DNA from: Enterobacter chuandaensis
Lineage (GTDB): Bacteria > Pseudomonadota > Gammaproteobacteria > Enterobacterales > Enterobacteriaceae
DNA length: 64,000 bases
Direction: 5' to 3'
Assembly (NCBI RefSeq): GCF_003594915.1
Contig: NZ_QZCS01000001.1
Location: forward strand, 1-64,000
Shown here: positions 45,246 through 57,162 of the stretch, piece after piece
Position numbering within the stretch: the first letter of the stretch is position 1
Layout of the letters: every line of letters begins with the position of its first letter
The notes under the pieces: model-generated
Told to the model about the DNA's origin: nothing
The model's database searches: none
What the model saw: the letters and a program-made list of their open reading frames with translations, nothing else
Translations under genes and position numbers: made by a program

Positions 45246-45663
45246 GTTTATGCGTTTTGAGAGTGTGGGTGACGACGCCGAAGATTTGCAGCTCCTCTTC
45301 GGACTGAAAGGCGATCGGCTGATAGCGGGCATTACGCGGCAGCAGCCGCAGAACCGGGCGGGTCTGTAGCTCTTTCACCGTAAACTCACCGCCGACCGAC
45401 GCCACGACGATATCCCCATGTTCGGCATTTAACGAACGATCGACCACCAGCAGATCACCGTCGCTAATCCCCGCGCCGATCATGGAGTCCCCGCTCACTT
45501 TGATAAAGTAGGTCGCGCTGGGGTGCCTGACTGCCAGCCGGTTAAGATCGAGACGATCCTCCACATAATCCTGCGCAGGGCTTGGAAAGCCACAGGCAAC
45601 ACGTTCTAAAAATAAAGGTAATTCAATGATTTGTTTTGGTTGATAAGAAAAGAGAGTGTCCAT
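45229..45663 (-). CDS. umuD: UmuD, SOS polymerase accessory and self-cleaving protein
   Basis: A 144-residue LexA-like serine peptidase. The cleavage site is C24-G25 ([13 protein letters not shown]), and the catalytic dyad is S60 (GDSM) and K97 (EFTVKEL), the same numbers as in E. coli. RecA-driven cleavage gives UmuD', which joins UmuC. GGAAAGG lies upstream of the ATG, and a LexA box lies 18 bases further up. Confidence 0.97.
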   Translation of the reverse strand: MDTLFSYQPKQIIELPLFLERVACGFPSPAQDYVEDRLDLNRLAVRHPSATYFIKVSGDSMIGAGISDGDLLVVDRSLNAEHGDIVVASVGGEFTVKELQTRPVLRLLPRNARYQPIAFQSEEELQIFGVVTHTLKTHKHVRAG

Positions 45664-45681
45664 GATGCCTTTCCTGCCAGA

Positions 45682-45701
45682 TACTGTATATAAATACAGT
45701 A
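45682..45701. promoter_or_regulatory. LexA (SOS) box of umuDC
   Basis: TACTGTATATAAATACAGTA, a full match to the LexA consensus, upstream of umuD. It is identical over 22 bases (45681-45702) to the yebG box at 10651-10672. Confidence 0.96.
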
Positions 45702-45830
45702 TTACGGATTATGGACAAGGATCAAGGTCATTTCCGGAGGCGCACCCAAACGCGTTGAAGTTTGAGCGGATTTTATTTGGCAACATCCACTGCGGGTCAC
45801 CCGCTCTATGATTTTTAATACCCCACCTAA

Positions 45831-45859
45831 AAGTCACACATAAGTCACGACCAAATCAC
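45831..45859 (+). promoter_or_regulatory. Three direct repeats with 11-bp period
   Basis: AAGTCAC at 45831, AAGTCAC at 45842 and AAATCAC at 45853, each starting exactly 11 bases after the last. Direct repeats on one helical face with this period are typical of OmpR/PhoB-family regulator sites. They lie in the umuD-RHH intergenic region, upstream of the promoter at 45918-45946. Confidence 0.55.
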
Positions 45860-45917
45860 TTTGCTATGACTTATAAATAAGATAGCAAAAATAAAATCAC
45901 TATTAACACACTATATA

Positions 45918-45946
45918 TTGACTTTATTGTGATAAAAAAGCATATT
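45918..45946 (+). promoter_or_regulatory. Sigma-70-type promoter of the small DNA-binding protein gene
   Basis: TTGACT (45918-45923), a 17-base spacer and CATATT (45941-45946). Transcription would start near 45953, giving a leader of about 34 bases that contains CCGGAGG before the GTG start at 45987. Confidence 0.6.
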
Positions 45947-45986
45947 CATCGCACGAATTATTAAGACTTCCCGGAGGACGTTTCCT

Positions 45987-46187
45987 GTGCCAGCTCGTGA
46001 CTATCCTGACAAGCGCGTTGCCCGCGGTTTAGCCAAGGAGGCCGATCTCAGAATGTTCAGCGCCCGCATCGAGGCTGACCTGATGGAATACATCAGAATC
46101 ACCGCCTTTGAGACGCGTAAAAGTAAGCAGGAAATTGTGGCGGAGGCCTTAGCGCTTCACAGACAGATAAGTCAACGAGAAGTCTGA
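45987..46187 (+). CDS. Small ribbon-helix-helix-like DNA-binding protein
   Basis: A 66-residue basic protein. The part LRMFSARIEADLMEYIRITAFETRKSKQEIVAEALALH has the strand-helix-helix pattern of ribbon-helix-helix (MetJ/Arc) proteins, preceded by a basic arm. The start is GTG, with CCGGAGG 9 bases upstream. No toxin gene, partition gene or other partner lies beside it, so an antitoxin or ParG role is not supported. It is flanked by umuD (divergent) and pdxI (convergent). The fold call is from pattern only. Confidence 0.65.
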   Translation: MPARDYPDKRVARGLAKEADLRMFSARIEADLMEYIRITAFETRKSKQEIVAEALALHRQISQREV

Positions 46188-46188
46188 A

Positions 46189-46225
46189 AAAGCAAAGCCC
46201 GGAAGTGCCCTTCCGGCTTTGCCCA
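46189..46225. terminator. Hairpin between the RHH gene and pdxI
   Basis: AAAGCCCGGAAG-TGCC-CTTCCGGCTTTG. On the minus strand it is followed by TTTGCTTTTTC, so it suits termination of pdxI. On the plus strand there is no T run. Confidence 0.7.
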
Positions 46226-46233
46226 TGTCGCAA

Positions 46234-47100
46234 TTAGTCCATCAGCGCGTTCAGTTTTTCCAGCGCTGCGGGCGGTAACTGCAGTTCTCCCGCCGCGAGG
46301 TTTTGCCGCAGATGCGCCACCGAAGAGGTGCCGGGGATCAGCAGGATATTTGGAGAACGTTGCAGCAACCATGCCAGCGCAACCTGCATCGCCGTTGCGC
46401 CCAGGGAATCCGCGACGGCCTGCAGGCCGGTGGACTGCAGTGGCGTGAAGCCTCCCAACGGGAAGAACGGCACATACGCAATCCCCTGCTGCGCCAGTAA
46501 ATCCACCAGCGCATCGTCGCCGCGGTTCACAATATTGTACATGTTCTGCACGCAGACGATCTGCACCATCTTCCGCGCCTCTGCCACCTGCGTGGCCGTG
46601 ACGTTGCTCAGACCAATGTGGCGTACCAGCCCTTGCTGCTGTAATTCTGCGAGGGTGGAAAGCGGTTCCGCGATCGATCCTTCCGCAGGGCCATGTGCGC
46701 TGAACATGATCCGCAGGTTCACCACGTCCAGCACATCCAGCTTCAGGTTGCGCAGGTTGTCATGCACCGCCTGGGTCAACTCCTGCGCGGAAAAGGCCGG
46801 CAGCCAGGCCCCTTTGTCATCGCGGCGAGCGCCGATCTTGGTGACGAGGGTGAGATCGTCCCGGTAAGGATGAAGCGCCTCGCAGATCAGCTGGTTCGTC
46901 ACATGCGGGCCGTAAAAATCGCTGGTATCAATATGGTTCACTCCCGCCGCCACGGCTTCGCGCAGCACCTCCAGTGCGGCTTGCTTATCCTTCGGTGGGC
47001 CAAATACGCCCGGCCCGGCAAGCTGCATCGCCCCGTAGCCCAGTCGTTTAACCGTCCGCGTTCCAAGCGCGTACGTTCCGCTTCTATCAATGCCGCTCAT
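46234..47100 (-). CDS. pdxI: PdxI (YdbC), pyridoxal reductase of the aldo-keto reductase family
   Basis: A 288-residue aldo-keto reductase matching E. coli YdbC/PdxI, which reduces pyridoxal to pyridoxine with NADPH in vitamin B6 salvage. Family landmarks: RLGYGAMQLAGPGVFGPP, the catalytic region NHIDTSDFYGPHVTNQL with Asp and Tyr, TKIGARR with Lys, and GLSNVT. I chose the ATG at 47100 because AGGAAGG sits 5 bases upstream; the ATG at 47115 would place that site inside the gene. Single gene. Confidence 0.9.
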   Translation of the reverse strand: MSGIDRSGTYALGTRTVKRLGYGAMQLAGPGVFGPPKDKQAALEVLREAVAAGVNHIDTSDFYGPHVTNQLICEALHPYRDDLTLVTKIGARRDDKGAWLPAFSAQELTQAVHDNLRNLKLDVLDVVNLRIMFSAHGPAEGSIAEPLSTLAELQQQGLVRHIGLSNVTATQVAEARKMVQIVCVQNMYNIVNRGDDALVDLLAQQGIAYVPFFPLGGFTPLQSTGLQAVADSLGATAMQVALAWLLQRSPNILLIPGTSSVAHLRQNLAAGELQLPPAALEKLNALMD

Positions 47101-47243
47101 GTTGACCTTCCTCATAAAAATGATCCGGATTTACAACAGGTTCCTGACCGGAGCCCGGAGTTAAGCGCGAGTTAAATTAAAGTTTAAATTCTATACGACG
47201 ATAGTATGGGTGTACCTCTGCATCTTTTTAACGGACGACCGCT

Positions 47244-48905
47244 ATGCTGAAAAATCTGCACGTGATTACCGGTATTATCTTTGCCCTCACCATATTCTGT
47301 CTGCTGCAAGTTGTCACGGGAGGGTTGTTCTACTCTGCCGTCAGCAACGATCGCCATAACTTCCAGAACTCCGGCGTGCTGAATGCCCAGCAGGAAAGCC
47401 TGAGCGACAGCGTGAACACGCTGGTAAAAACACGCGTTACCGTTACCCGCGTGGCGATCCGCTACCTGAAGAACCAGCGCGACCCGGCGTCCCTTGCCGC
47501 GATTAACAAACTGCTGGGCACCGCAGGCGACTCGCTGGCTAAAGCTGAAGCCTATAACAAAGAATGGCAGAAAATGCCGCAGGTTAACGGCCAGAATGCG
47601 GCATTAACCGACGAGATGCAGAAGTCATGGAATCAGATGCACGAGGTGATGCGTTTGTCGATTGAGTACCTGCGCGCCGACAACTACCAGGCCTATGGCG
47701 ATCTGGACGCTCAGCAGGCCCAGGACGACATGGAAGCGGTCTATAACCGCTGGCGTGCCGAGAACAACACGCTGCTGAAGGCGGCAACCGAAGAGAACCA
47801 GAGCAGCTTCACGCAGATGCAGTGGACGCTGGCAGCCATTTTCCTGGCCGTTATCGCCGTGCTGGTGGTGATCTGGCAGGGTTTACAGCACCTGCTGTTA
47901 AAGCCGCTCAACACCATCATGAACCATATTCGCGCCATTGCGGGAGGCGACCTGACGCAGAATATCGCCCTCTCTGGTCGTAATGAGATGGGGCAACTGG
48001 CGGCTGGCCTGCATGAGATGCAGCAGTCGCTGGTGACGACCGTCAGCGCCGTACGCGGCAGCACCGACTCCATCTACACCGGCGCGGGTGAAATCGCCGC
48101 CGGAAGCAACGATCTCTCCGCCCGCACCGAAGAGCAGGCCTCCTCGCTCGAAGAGACTGCCGCCAGCATGGAAGAGCTGACCGCAACGGTTAAACAAAAC
48201 TCCGATAATGCCCGTCAGGCGACGCTGCTGGCGAAAAACGCCTCAGAAACGGCGGCTCGCGGCGGCCACGTCGTGGATAACGTGGTGCGCACCATGAACG
48301 AAATTGCCGACAGTTCGCAGCAGATTGCGCACATTACCGGCGTGATTGACAGCATTGCGTTCCAGACCAACATTCTGGCGCTTAACGCCGCGGTAGAAGC
48401 GGCCCGTGCGGGCGAGCAAGGCCGCGGATTTGCGGTTGTTGCGGGTGAAGTCCGTACGCTGGCCAGCCGCAGCGCGCAGGCGGCGAAAGAGATCAAAGGA
48501 CTTATCGAGAACTCCGTCAGCCGGGTGAACACCGGTTCTGAGCAGGTCAGCGAAGCGGGCGCGACCATGAAGGAGATTGTCGCCGCCGTCACCCGCGTCA
48601 CCGATATCATGGGCGAGATTTCGTCCGCATCGGATGAACAGAGCCGCGGAATTGAGCAGGTGAGCCTGGCCGTGTCGCAGATGGACAGCGTGACGCAGCA
48701 AAACGCCGCGCTGGTGCAGCAGTCCGCCACGGCGGCAGCGGCGCTGGAAGATCAGTCCGAACAGCTGCGCCAGGCCGTGGCCGCGTTTCGTCTGAACGGT
48801 AAAGCAAACGCCACCGCCCCGCGCCCGGCCAATGTGAAAACGCCGCAGCTGTTACGCCCGGCAACGGCTAACGCCACCCCTGACAGTAACTGGGAAACGT
48901 TCTAA
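47244..48905 (+). CDS. Methyl-accepting chemotaxis protein (Tar/Tsr type)
   Basis: A 553-residue chemoreceptor: membrane segment 1 (about 8-30), a periplasmic four-helix-bundle ligand domain (about 31-190) and membrane segment 2 (about 192-215). Then follow HAMP and the long cytoplasmic coiled coil with the conserved hairpin tip IAFQTNILALNAAVEAARAGEQGRGFAVVAGEVR. The C-terminal pentapeptide NWETF is the CheR/CheB docking site, so it is a high-abundance-type receptor. The ligand is unknown; TRVTVTRVAIRY in helix 1 sits where Tar and Tsr have ligand-contacting arginines. No che genes are nearby. Confidence 0.93.
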   Translation: MLKNLHVITGIIFALTIFCLLQVVTGGLFYSAVSNDRHNFQNSGVLNAQQESLSDSVNTLVKTRVTVTRVAIRYLKNQRDPASLAAINKLLGTAGDSLAKAEAYNKEWQKMPQVNGQNAALTDEMQKSWNQMHEVMRLSIEYLRADNYQAYGDLDAQQAQDDMEAVYNRWRAENNTLLKAATEENQSSFTQMQWTLAAIFLAVIAVLVVIWQGLQHLLLKPLNTIMNHIRAIAGGDLTQNIALSGRNEMGQLAAGLHEMQQSLVTTVSAVRGSTDSIYTGAGEIAAGSNDLSARTEEQASSLEETAASMEELTATVKQNSDNARQATLLAKNASETAARGGHVVDNVVRTMNEIADSSQQIAHITGVIDSIAFQTNILALNAAVEAARAGEQGRGFAVVAGEVRTLASRSAQAAKEIKGLIENSVSRVNTGSEQVSEAGATMKEIVAAVTRVTDIMGEISSASDEQSRGIEQVSLAVSQMDSVTQQNAALVQQSATAAAALEDQSEQLRQAVAAFRLNGKANATAPRPANVKTPQLLRPATANATPDSNWETF

Positions 48906-48912
48906 GCCACAG

Positions 48913-48933
48913 GCGGGCGAGGATATCGCCCGC
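48913..48933. terminator. Hairpin between the chemoreceptor gene and smrA
   Basis: GCGGGCGA-GGATA-TCGCCCGC, a perfect 8-base stem between convergent genes. No T run follows, so termination strength is uncertain. Confidence 0.5.
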
Positions 48934-49496
48934 TAACGGCTGCGCTTGGCGTGCCGTTCCCAGTTCTCCTGCTTCGCTTCGTCGGATTTTCTCAGGGAAA
49001 CATAGCAAGCTCCGCTGCCGCCATGATGCGGCAGCGCCACGCAGAACGCCTGCACTTCCTCGAACTCGGTTAGCCAGCGTGCCAGATAGCTACGTACCAC
49101 ATTAGGATGCGAATTCTGCTCGCGCCCTTTCCCGTGAATAACGATCAGGTTACGTAATCCGTCACGACTGGCCTGGCGAATAAAGGAATACAGCATCTGG
49201 CGGCAGCGTTCAGCCGGCTGACGTAACAGATTTAAGCTGGCCTGGCGGGAATATTTACCGGAACGCAGCTTATCAATAACGCCCTGCTGAACGCCTTCAC
49301 GCCGGAACGCCAACGGATCGTCAAGCGGCAGTAACTCAAGGAAGCCCAGGGTCAGAAAGTTGTCGAGCTGTTCGGTATTGATGTCCTGGCGAGCCCGGGT
49401 ATTACGGCTTTGCTGCCAGTGGATATCGGTGCAGCGTTTCAGGGGCTGGACATCCTCCATGGCGTCAAGAAAAAGGGATTTGTCGTCAGGGTTCAT
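48933..49496 (-). CDS. smrA: SmrA, Smr-domain DNA endonuclease
   Basis: A 187-residue protein matching E. coli SmrA (YdaL), with a C-terminal Smr domain: LNLLRQPAERCRQMLYSFI, the catalytic-type LIVIHGKGREQN, and AFCVALPHHGGSGACYV. The N-terminal 60 residues are the usual linker. The family relates to the MutS2 C-terminal nuclease. Its neighbours (mcaS, abgR) are those found next to it in E. coli. Confidence 0.92.
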   Translation of the reverse strand: MNPDDKSLFLDAMEDVQPLKRCTDIHWQQSRNTRARQDINTEQLDNFLTLGFLELLPLDDPLAFRREGVQQGVIDKLRSGKYSRQASLNLLRQPAERCRQMLYSFIRQASRDGLRNLIVIHGKGREQNSHPNVVRSYLARWLTEFEEVQAFCVALPHHGGSGACYVSLRKSDEAKQENWERHAKRSR

Positions 49497-49769
49497 GGAA
49501 ATCCTCCGGCTACATCTGGCCCTGTACTATACCTGCGCCAGACAGGTGTCTCAATAACCCTGACAGGACGCAGGGCGTGAAAAATATTAACCTGATGAAT
49601 ATATATAGTAGTTATAAAACTCACTTAAACCTGACTTAACTAAAATTTCATCAAAACTGAAATAAGTGATTTACGTTAAAATTTTGTAAAATCAACAACT
49701 CTCTTTCCTTTCATTTTTCGGGAAAGGTGTTATAACTACATTAACCTGCCCCATGGATATAATACTCAG
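49497..49769. other. smrA-mcaS intergenic region
   Basis: 273 A+T-rich bases. It holds the smrA promoter side and, at its end, the -10 box TATAAT (49758-49763) of the McaS-like small RNA. The -35 is weak, so an activator is likely; I could not find a full CRP site. Confidence 0.6.
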
Positions 49770-49840
49770 GACTTGCGAAAGGACGCACTGCTGTGTGTAC
49801 TGTAGGGTCTGTCTGATGTCGGACAGACTCTGTTTTTTTA
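49770..49840 (+). ncRNA. mcaS: McaS (IsrA)-like regulatory small RNA
   Basis: Between smrA and abgR, where E. coli has mcaS, the core GCACTGCTGTGTGTACTGTA (49785-49804) matches McaS as I recall it. It is followed by the terminator stem (GTCTGTC 49807-49813 with GACAGAC 49822-49828) and seven T. McaS pairs through Hfq with csgD, flhD and pgaA mRNAs and also binds CsrA through GGA motifs. TATAAT at 49758 sets the 5' end near 49770. The E. coli 5' stem-loop is not present here; a shorter leader with two AGGAC motifs replaces it. The ends are inferred. Confidence 0.82.
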
Positions 49841-49851
49841 TTCTGTGGATT

Positions 49852-50763
49852 TCACCCGGTAATTATTTTCCTAGCTTCCCTTCTGAATTGCGTAATTAAT
49901 GATTCGGCAAGGGGCGTCTGGCGTGAATCACGGCGCTGAATTAAATAATATGTTGCTTTTGGAAGCGATTCGGCAACCGGCAGAATGACCAGACGGTGCG
50001 CCAGCAGCGGGTCACAGCCCAATTCCTGCGGCAGGATGCTTAAAAAATCACTCTGCGCGACAAGGCTAATACAGGAGGAAAAGGTTTCGCATACCACACC
50101 AATTTGCGGTATTTGTGAGCGGTGGCGAAATAGATCTTCTAATTGCTTATAATAACTTCCCCGCGGCGTTGGCATTGTCCAGTTATAATGCAGCAGATCG
50201 TTAATAGATGTTGCCCCTGTCGCCGGATGCCCTTCCCGGCAAAATACCGCAAACGGTTTTTCGAAGAGTTTTTCAAACGTAAACTCATGGTCATAAGGCC
50301 CCTGATAATAGGTGTTGATGGTGAAGTCCAGTTCGCCCTGGCGTAATTCATTGATCATCGACACCAGCTGACCTTCCATAATTCGCACTTTAACCTGCGG
50401 GTGCTGGGCGTGGAAACGGGTGATGACGGCGGGCATCAGGCTGCGTGACACGCTGGCCCCCATCCCGATATTGATCTGCCCGGCCAGATCCCCCTGCCGC
50501 TGGCGAATGTCATCCTGCGCCGCACGCAGCTCTTCCAGAATCAGCCTGGCGCGCTGGTAAAACCCTTCCCCGCACTCGGTCAGCGCAACGCCTTTACTCC
50601 GGCGCACAAAAAGCTGCGCCGCCATGCCCTCCTCCAGCTCTTTGATGGATTTGGTCAGCGCTGGCTGCGAGAGATTCAATGTCCGGCTGGCACCGCGAAT
50701 GCTGCCCTGACGCGCCACTTCAACAAACGCCCGGATTTGATGAAATTTAATCTGAAATGACAT
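49852..50763 (-). CDS. abgR: AbgR, LysR-type regulator of the abg operon
   Basis: A 303-residue LysR protein matching E. coli AbgR, with winged helix GSIRGASRTLNLSQPALTKSIKELEEG and the conserved MEGQLVSMINELRQGELDFTINTYYQGPYDHEFTF in the effector domain. It is divergent from abgABT and controls it. It lies just beyond the McaS gene, which is read toward it. Confidence 0.95.
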   Translation of the reverse strand: MSFQIKFHQIRAFVEVARQGSIRGASRTLNLSQPALTKSIKELEEGMAAQLFVRRSKGVALTECGEGFYQRARLILEELRAAQDDIRQRQGDLAGQINIGMGASVSRSLMPAVITRFHAQHPQVKVRIMEGQLVSMINELRQGELDFTINTYYQGPYDHEFTFEKLFEKPFAVFCREGHPATGATSINDLLHYNWTMPTPRGSYYKQLEDLFRHRSQIPQIGVVCETFSSCISLVAQSDFLSILPQELGCDPLLAHRLVILPVAESLPKATYYLIQRRDSRQTPLAESLITQFRREARKIITG

Positions 50764-50938
50764 AGCTCAACCGATAACCGTTGTTTATCAGAGTAAAGAA
50801 ACTGTCATCTACTTTAATGGAAAGGGATGTGCGAGGGTAATTCCTGAACGGTTAAAACTGTGAAAAAACGGTTAGTGATAAGTAAAAACTATCACAGCGT
50901 GAAGCAGTTCACATTTTTTAATGATGACAGGAACAGAT

Positions 50939-53694
<2,756 letters not shown>

Positions 53695-53735
53695 AAAAAC
53701 ACAACACAACAACACAACACTCCCGAGGAACGCCC

Positions 53736-55262
53736 ATGAGTATGTCATCCATACCTTCGCATTCCCCATCCGGTAAGCTCTATGGCTGGGTTGAAAGGAT
53801 CGGCAATAAAGTGCCGCACCCTTTCCTGCTGTTTATCTATCTGATTGTGATTTTGATGGTCGCTACTGCTGTACTTTCGGCTTTTGACGTCAGCGTGCGC
53901 AGCCCGGCCGACGGCAGCCTGGTGGCGGTAAAAAACCTGCTCAGTGTTGACGGACTGCACTGGTTTTTACCGAACGTGATCAAAAACTTCAGCGGTTTCG
54001 CCCCGCTGGGGGCCATTCTGGCGCTGGTGCTGGGCGCCGGGCTGGCTGAACGCGTGGGCTTATTACCCGCGCTGATGGTAAAAATGGCGTCGCACGTCAG
54101 CGCGCGTTACGCGAGCTATATGGTGCTGTTTATCGCCTTCTTCAGCCACATTTCGTCCGATGCCGCGCTGGTGATTATGCCGCCGATGGGGGCGCTGATC
54201 TTCCTCGCCGTCGGACGTCATCCCGTGGCGGGCCTGCTGTCGGCCATTGCAGGCGTGGGCTGCGGATTTACCGCCAACCTGCTGATCGTCACCACCGACG
54301 TGCTGCTCTCGGGCATCAGTACGGAGGCGGCGAAAACCATTGATGCGGCCATGCACGTCAGCGTGATCGACAACTGGTACTTTATGGCGAGCTCTGTGAT
54401 TGTTCTGACAATTGTCGGTGGGCTGATTACCGATAAGATCGTCGAGCCGCGTCTGGGCAAATGGGAAGGCCGTAGCGATGAAAAGCTGGAGACGTTGAGC
54501 AAAGAGCAACGCTTCGGCCTGCGCGTGGCCGGGCTGGTTTCGCTGGCGTTTATCGCGCTGGTGGCGCTGATGGTGGTGCCGGAAAACGGCATTCTGCGCG
54601 ATCCGGTTAAACATACCGTCCTGCCCTCGCCGTTTATACAGGGCATCGTGCCGCTGATTATTCTCTTCTTCTTTGTCGTTTCGCTCGCCTACGGTATCGC
54701 CACCGGCAAAATCCGCCGTCAGGGCGATCTGCCGCAGTTGATGATCGAGCCAATGAAAGAGATGGCGGGCTTTATCGTGATGGTGTTCCCGCTGGCGCAG
54801 TTCGTGGCGATGTTTAACTGGAGCAACATGGGCAAGTTTATGGCCGTGGGCCTGACCGACGCGCTGGAGGCTGCCGGACTAAGCGGCGTACCGGCGTTTG
54901 TTGGTCTGGCGCTGCTGTCATCCCTGCTGTGCATGTTTATTGCCAGCGGCTCCGCCATCTGGTCAATTCTGGCGCCGATCTTCGTGCCGATGTTTATGAT
55001 GCTCGGGTTCCACCCGGCGTTTGCCCAGATCCTGTTCCGCATCGCGGACTCCTCGGTGATCCCGCTGGCGCCCGTCTCACCTTTCGTTCCGCTGTTTTTA
55101 GGCTTCCTGCAGCGCTATAAACCGGAGGCCAAACTGGGTACCTACTATTCGCTGGTTTTACCCTACCCGCTTATCTTTTTAGGGGTATGGCTGGTGATGC
55201 TGGTGGCATGGTATCTTGTCGGCCTGCCGATTGGGCCGGGGATATACCCGAGGCTAAACTAA
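53736..55262 (+). CDS. abgT: AbgT, p-aminobenzoyl-glutamate transporter
   Basis: A 508-residue inner-membrane transporter matching E. coli AbgT throughout (MSMSSIP start, [54 protein letters not shown]). The family imports p-aminobenzoyl-glutamate and in some bacteria exports sulfonamides. GAGGAA lies before the ATG at 53736; an in-frame reading from 53652 lies in abgB and is rejected. Last gene of abgABT; ogt starts 10 bases later. Confidence 0.96.
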   Translation: MSMSSIPSHSPSGKLYGWVERIGNKVPHPFLLFIYLIVILMVATAVLSAFDVSVRSPADGSLVAVKNLLSVDGLHWFLPNVIKNFSGFAPLGAILALVLGAGLAERVGLLPALMVKMASHVSARYASYMVLFIAFFSHISSDAALVIMPPMGALIFLAVGRHPVAGLLSAIAGVGCGFTANLLIVTTDVLLSGISTEAAKTIDAAMHVSVIDNWYFMASSVIVLTIVGGLITDKIVEPRLGKWEGRSDEKLETLSKEQRFGLRVAGLVSLAFIALVALMVVPENGILRDPVKHTVLPSPFIQGIVPLIILFFFVVSLAYGIATGKIRRQGDLPQLMIEPMKEMAGFIVMVFPLAQFVAMFNWSNMGKFMAVGLTDALEAAGLSGVPAFVGLALLSSLLCMFIASGSAIWSILAPIFVPMFMMLGFHPAFAQILFRIADSSVIPLAPVSPFVPLFLGFLQRYKPEAKLGTYYSLVLPYPLIFLGVWLVMLVAWYLVGLPIGPGIYPRLN

Positions 55263-55272
55263 AGGAATGACG

Positions 55273-55788
55273 ATGCTGAGATTACTCGAAGATAAAATTG
55301 CGACGCCGCTCGGGCCGCTGTGGGTTATCGCGGATGAGACATTCAATCTGCGCGCCGTTGAGTGGGAAGAGCACAGCGACCGCATGGAAGAACTGCTTAA
55401 TATTCATTACCGCGCACAGGGTTATGAACGCATCAGCGCCACCAACCCTGGCGGGCTGAGTGACAAGCTGGCGGCGTATTTCGAAGGCGATCTCAGCATC
55501 ATTGATACTCTGCCAACCGCCACGGCAGGCACGCCTTTTCAGCGTGAAGTGTGGCAAGCGCTGCGGGCGATCCCGTGTGGACAGGTCATGCATTATGGCC
55601 AACTCGCAGAGCAGCTAGGCCGCGCAGGCGCCGCACGCGCGGTGGGTGCCGCCAACGGCTCCAATCCGGTCAGCATTGTGGTTCCCTGCCATCGCGTCAT
55701 TGGCCGCAACGGCACCATGACCGGCTATGCCGGTGGCGTACAGCGCAAGGAGTGGTTACTGCGTCACGAAGGGTATCTCTTGCTGTAG
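55273..55788 (+). CDS. ogt: Ogt, O6-methylguanine-DNA methyltransferase
   Basis: A 171-residue suicide DNA repair protein matching E. coli Ogt. The acceptor cysteine is C139 in [14 protein letters not shown] lies 6 bases before the ATG at 55273; an ATG six bases earlier is also in frame. It starts only 10 bases after abgT, so it may be read from the abg transcript as well as its own. Confidence 0.96.
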   Translation: MLRLLEDKIATPLGPLWVIADETFNLRAVEWEEHSDRMEELLNIHYRAQGYERISATNPGGLSDKLAAYFEGDLSIIDTLPTATAGTPFQREVWQALRAIPCGQVMHYGQLAEQLGRAGAARAVGAANGSNPVSIVVPCHRVIGRNGTMTGYAGGVQRKEWLLRHEGYLLL

Positions 55789-55938
55789 ATTCCAGGCTTT
55801 TTGTGCTTAATTTTCTACTGGTTAGGCCCAAAATCCATAAGCAAGCTGTGGAATTTCAAGAAGATGGCAACACGTTGCCATCTCTTGTCCTTATTGATGG
55901 TTTGTCAGGCTTACGTACTTACCAAAAAGATGTTAAAA

Positions 55939-55952
55939 TTGACCAATATCAA
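55939..55952. promoter_or_regulatory. FNR box upstream of fnr
   Basis: TTGACCAATATCAA differs from the consensus TTGAT-N4-ATCAA at one base. It lies 20 bases before the fnr start, as the self-repression site in E. coli. Confidence 0.85.
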
Positions 55953-55971
55953 TTAAGGCTTGAGCAAACCT

Positions 55972-56724
55972 ATGATCCCGGAAAAGCGAATTATACGACG
56001 CATTCAGTCTGGCGGTTGTGCTATCCATTGCCAGGATTGCAGCATCAGCCAGCTCTGTATCCCGTTTACCCTGAATGAGCATGAACTCGATCAGCTTGAT
56101 AACATCATCGAGCGCAAAAAACCTATTCAGAAAGGGCAGACGCTGTTTAAAGCGGGAGACGAACTGAAATCGCTCTATGCTATCCGTTCTGGCACCATCA
56201 AGAGCTACACCATCACCGAACAGGGTGACGAGCAGATCACCGGCTTCCATCTGGCAGGCGATCTGGTGGGCTTTGATGCCATCGGCACTGGCCACCACCC
56301 GAGCTTTGCTCAGGCACTCGAAACCTCTATGGTTTGTGAAATCCCGTTTGAAACGCTGGACGATCTGTCCGGTAAGATGCCTAACCTGCGTCAGCAGATG
56401 ATGCGTCTGATGAGCGGTGAGATCAAAGGCGATCAGGACATGATTCTTCTGCTTTCTAAAAAGAATGCAGAAGAGCGCCTGGCCGCGTTTATCTATAACC
56501 TCTCCCGCCGCTTCGCCGAGCGTGGTTTCTCGCCGCGTGAATTCCGTCTGACCATGACCCGTGGCGATATCGGTAACTACCTGGGCCTGACCGTTGAGAC
56601 CATCAGCCGTCTGCTGGGCCGTTTCCAGAAGAGCGGAATGCTGGCCGTTAAGGGTAAATACATCACTATCGAAAACGGCGAAGCACTGGCTGTTCTTGCC
56701 GGGCACGCCCGCAACGTGGCGTAA
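55972..56724 (+). CDS. fnr: FNR, oxygen-sensing global regulator
   Basis: A 250-residue CRP/FNR regulator almost identical to E. coli FNR. The cluster cysteines C20, C23, C29 and C122 are present, along with the dimer helix and the recognition helix [12 protein letters not shown]. The [4Fe-4S] cluster is lost on oxygen exposure, which inactivates it. The start is ATG 55972; a TTG at 55960 would add four residues. Confidence 0.98.
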   Translation: MIPEKRIIRRIQSGGCAIHCQDCSISQLCIPFTLNEHELDQLDNIIERKKPIQKGQTLFKAGDELKSLYAIRSGTIKSYTITEQGDEQITGFHLAGDLVGFDAIGTGHHPSFAQALETSMVCEIPFETLDDLSGKMPNLRQQMMRLMSGEIKGDQDMILLLSKKNAEERLAAFIYNLSRRFAERGFSPREFRLTMTRGDIGNYLGLTVETISRLLGRFQKSGMLAVKGKYITIENGEALAVLAGHARNVA

Positions 56725-56858
56725 CTCTCCGCATGTTGATAACCAGACTGATACATTCTCGTGATTTATTGGTCTGGTATAATCACTTCCGTTTCAAGAC
56801 ATTTTCACCGTAGCACGTCCCCGCACAGCACCTGAAAGGTTGTCGTTGAGGTTATGAA

Positions 56859-57053
56859 TTGAGAGAAAGTTTGTTTTTCGTTTCAGTCGTGATTGCCTCA
56901 GTGACCTTTATCTTCATCTGGATCATGCTTGTCGGCCCGATGAAGGGTGAGGAAAAAACCTACGTTCAGGATTCCACAACGTTCGCGATAGCGGTGATGG
57001 TGCTGCTGTTCATTGCGTTTATCGCGGTAACAACCACCGTGCTTTTCCTCTGA
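56859..57053 (+). CDS. Small two-helix membrane protein at the ynaJ position
   Basis: A 64-residue protein with two hydrophobic segments (about 4-26 and 41-63) separated by a charged loop (KGEEKTYVQDS). The start is TTG at 56859, with GAGG 7 bases upstream; no other start exists in frame because a stop lies at 56847. In E. coli ynaJ (DUF2534) lies between fnr and uspE. The sequence here is only loosely like what I recall of YnaJ, so I do not give the name. The function is unknown. Confidence 0.7.
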   Translation: MRESLFFVSVVIASVTFIFIWIMLVGPMKGEEKTYVQDSTTFAIAVMVLLFIAFIAVTTTVLFL

Positions 57054-57162
57054 TAAATTTTCATGAATTATTGATCTGGCAAAAGCTCCCCTCTGTTTCA
57101 TTCAGGATATATAGGTTACTCTTTTAATTACAGACTGTGGTGACAGTAGTAAGGAGACCTGT

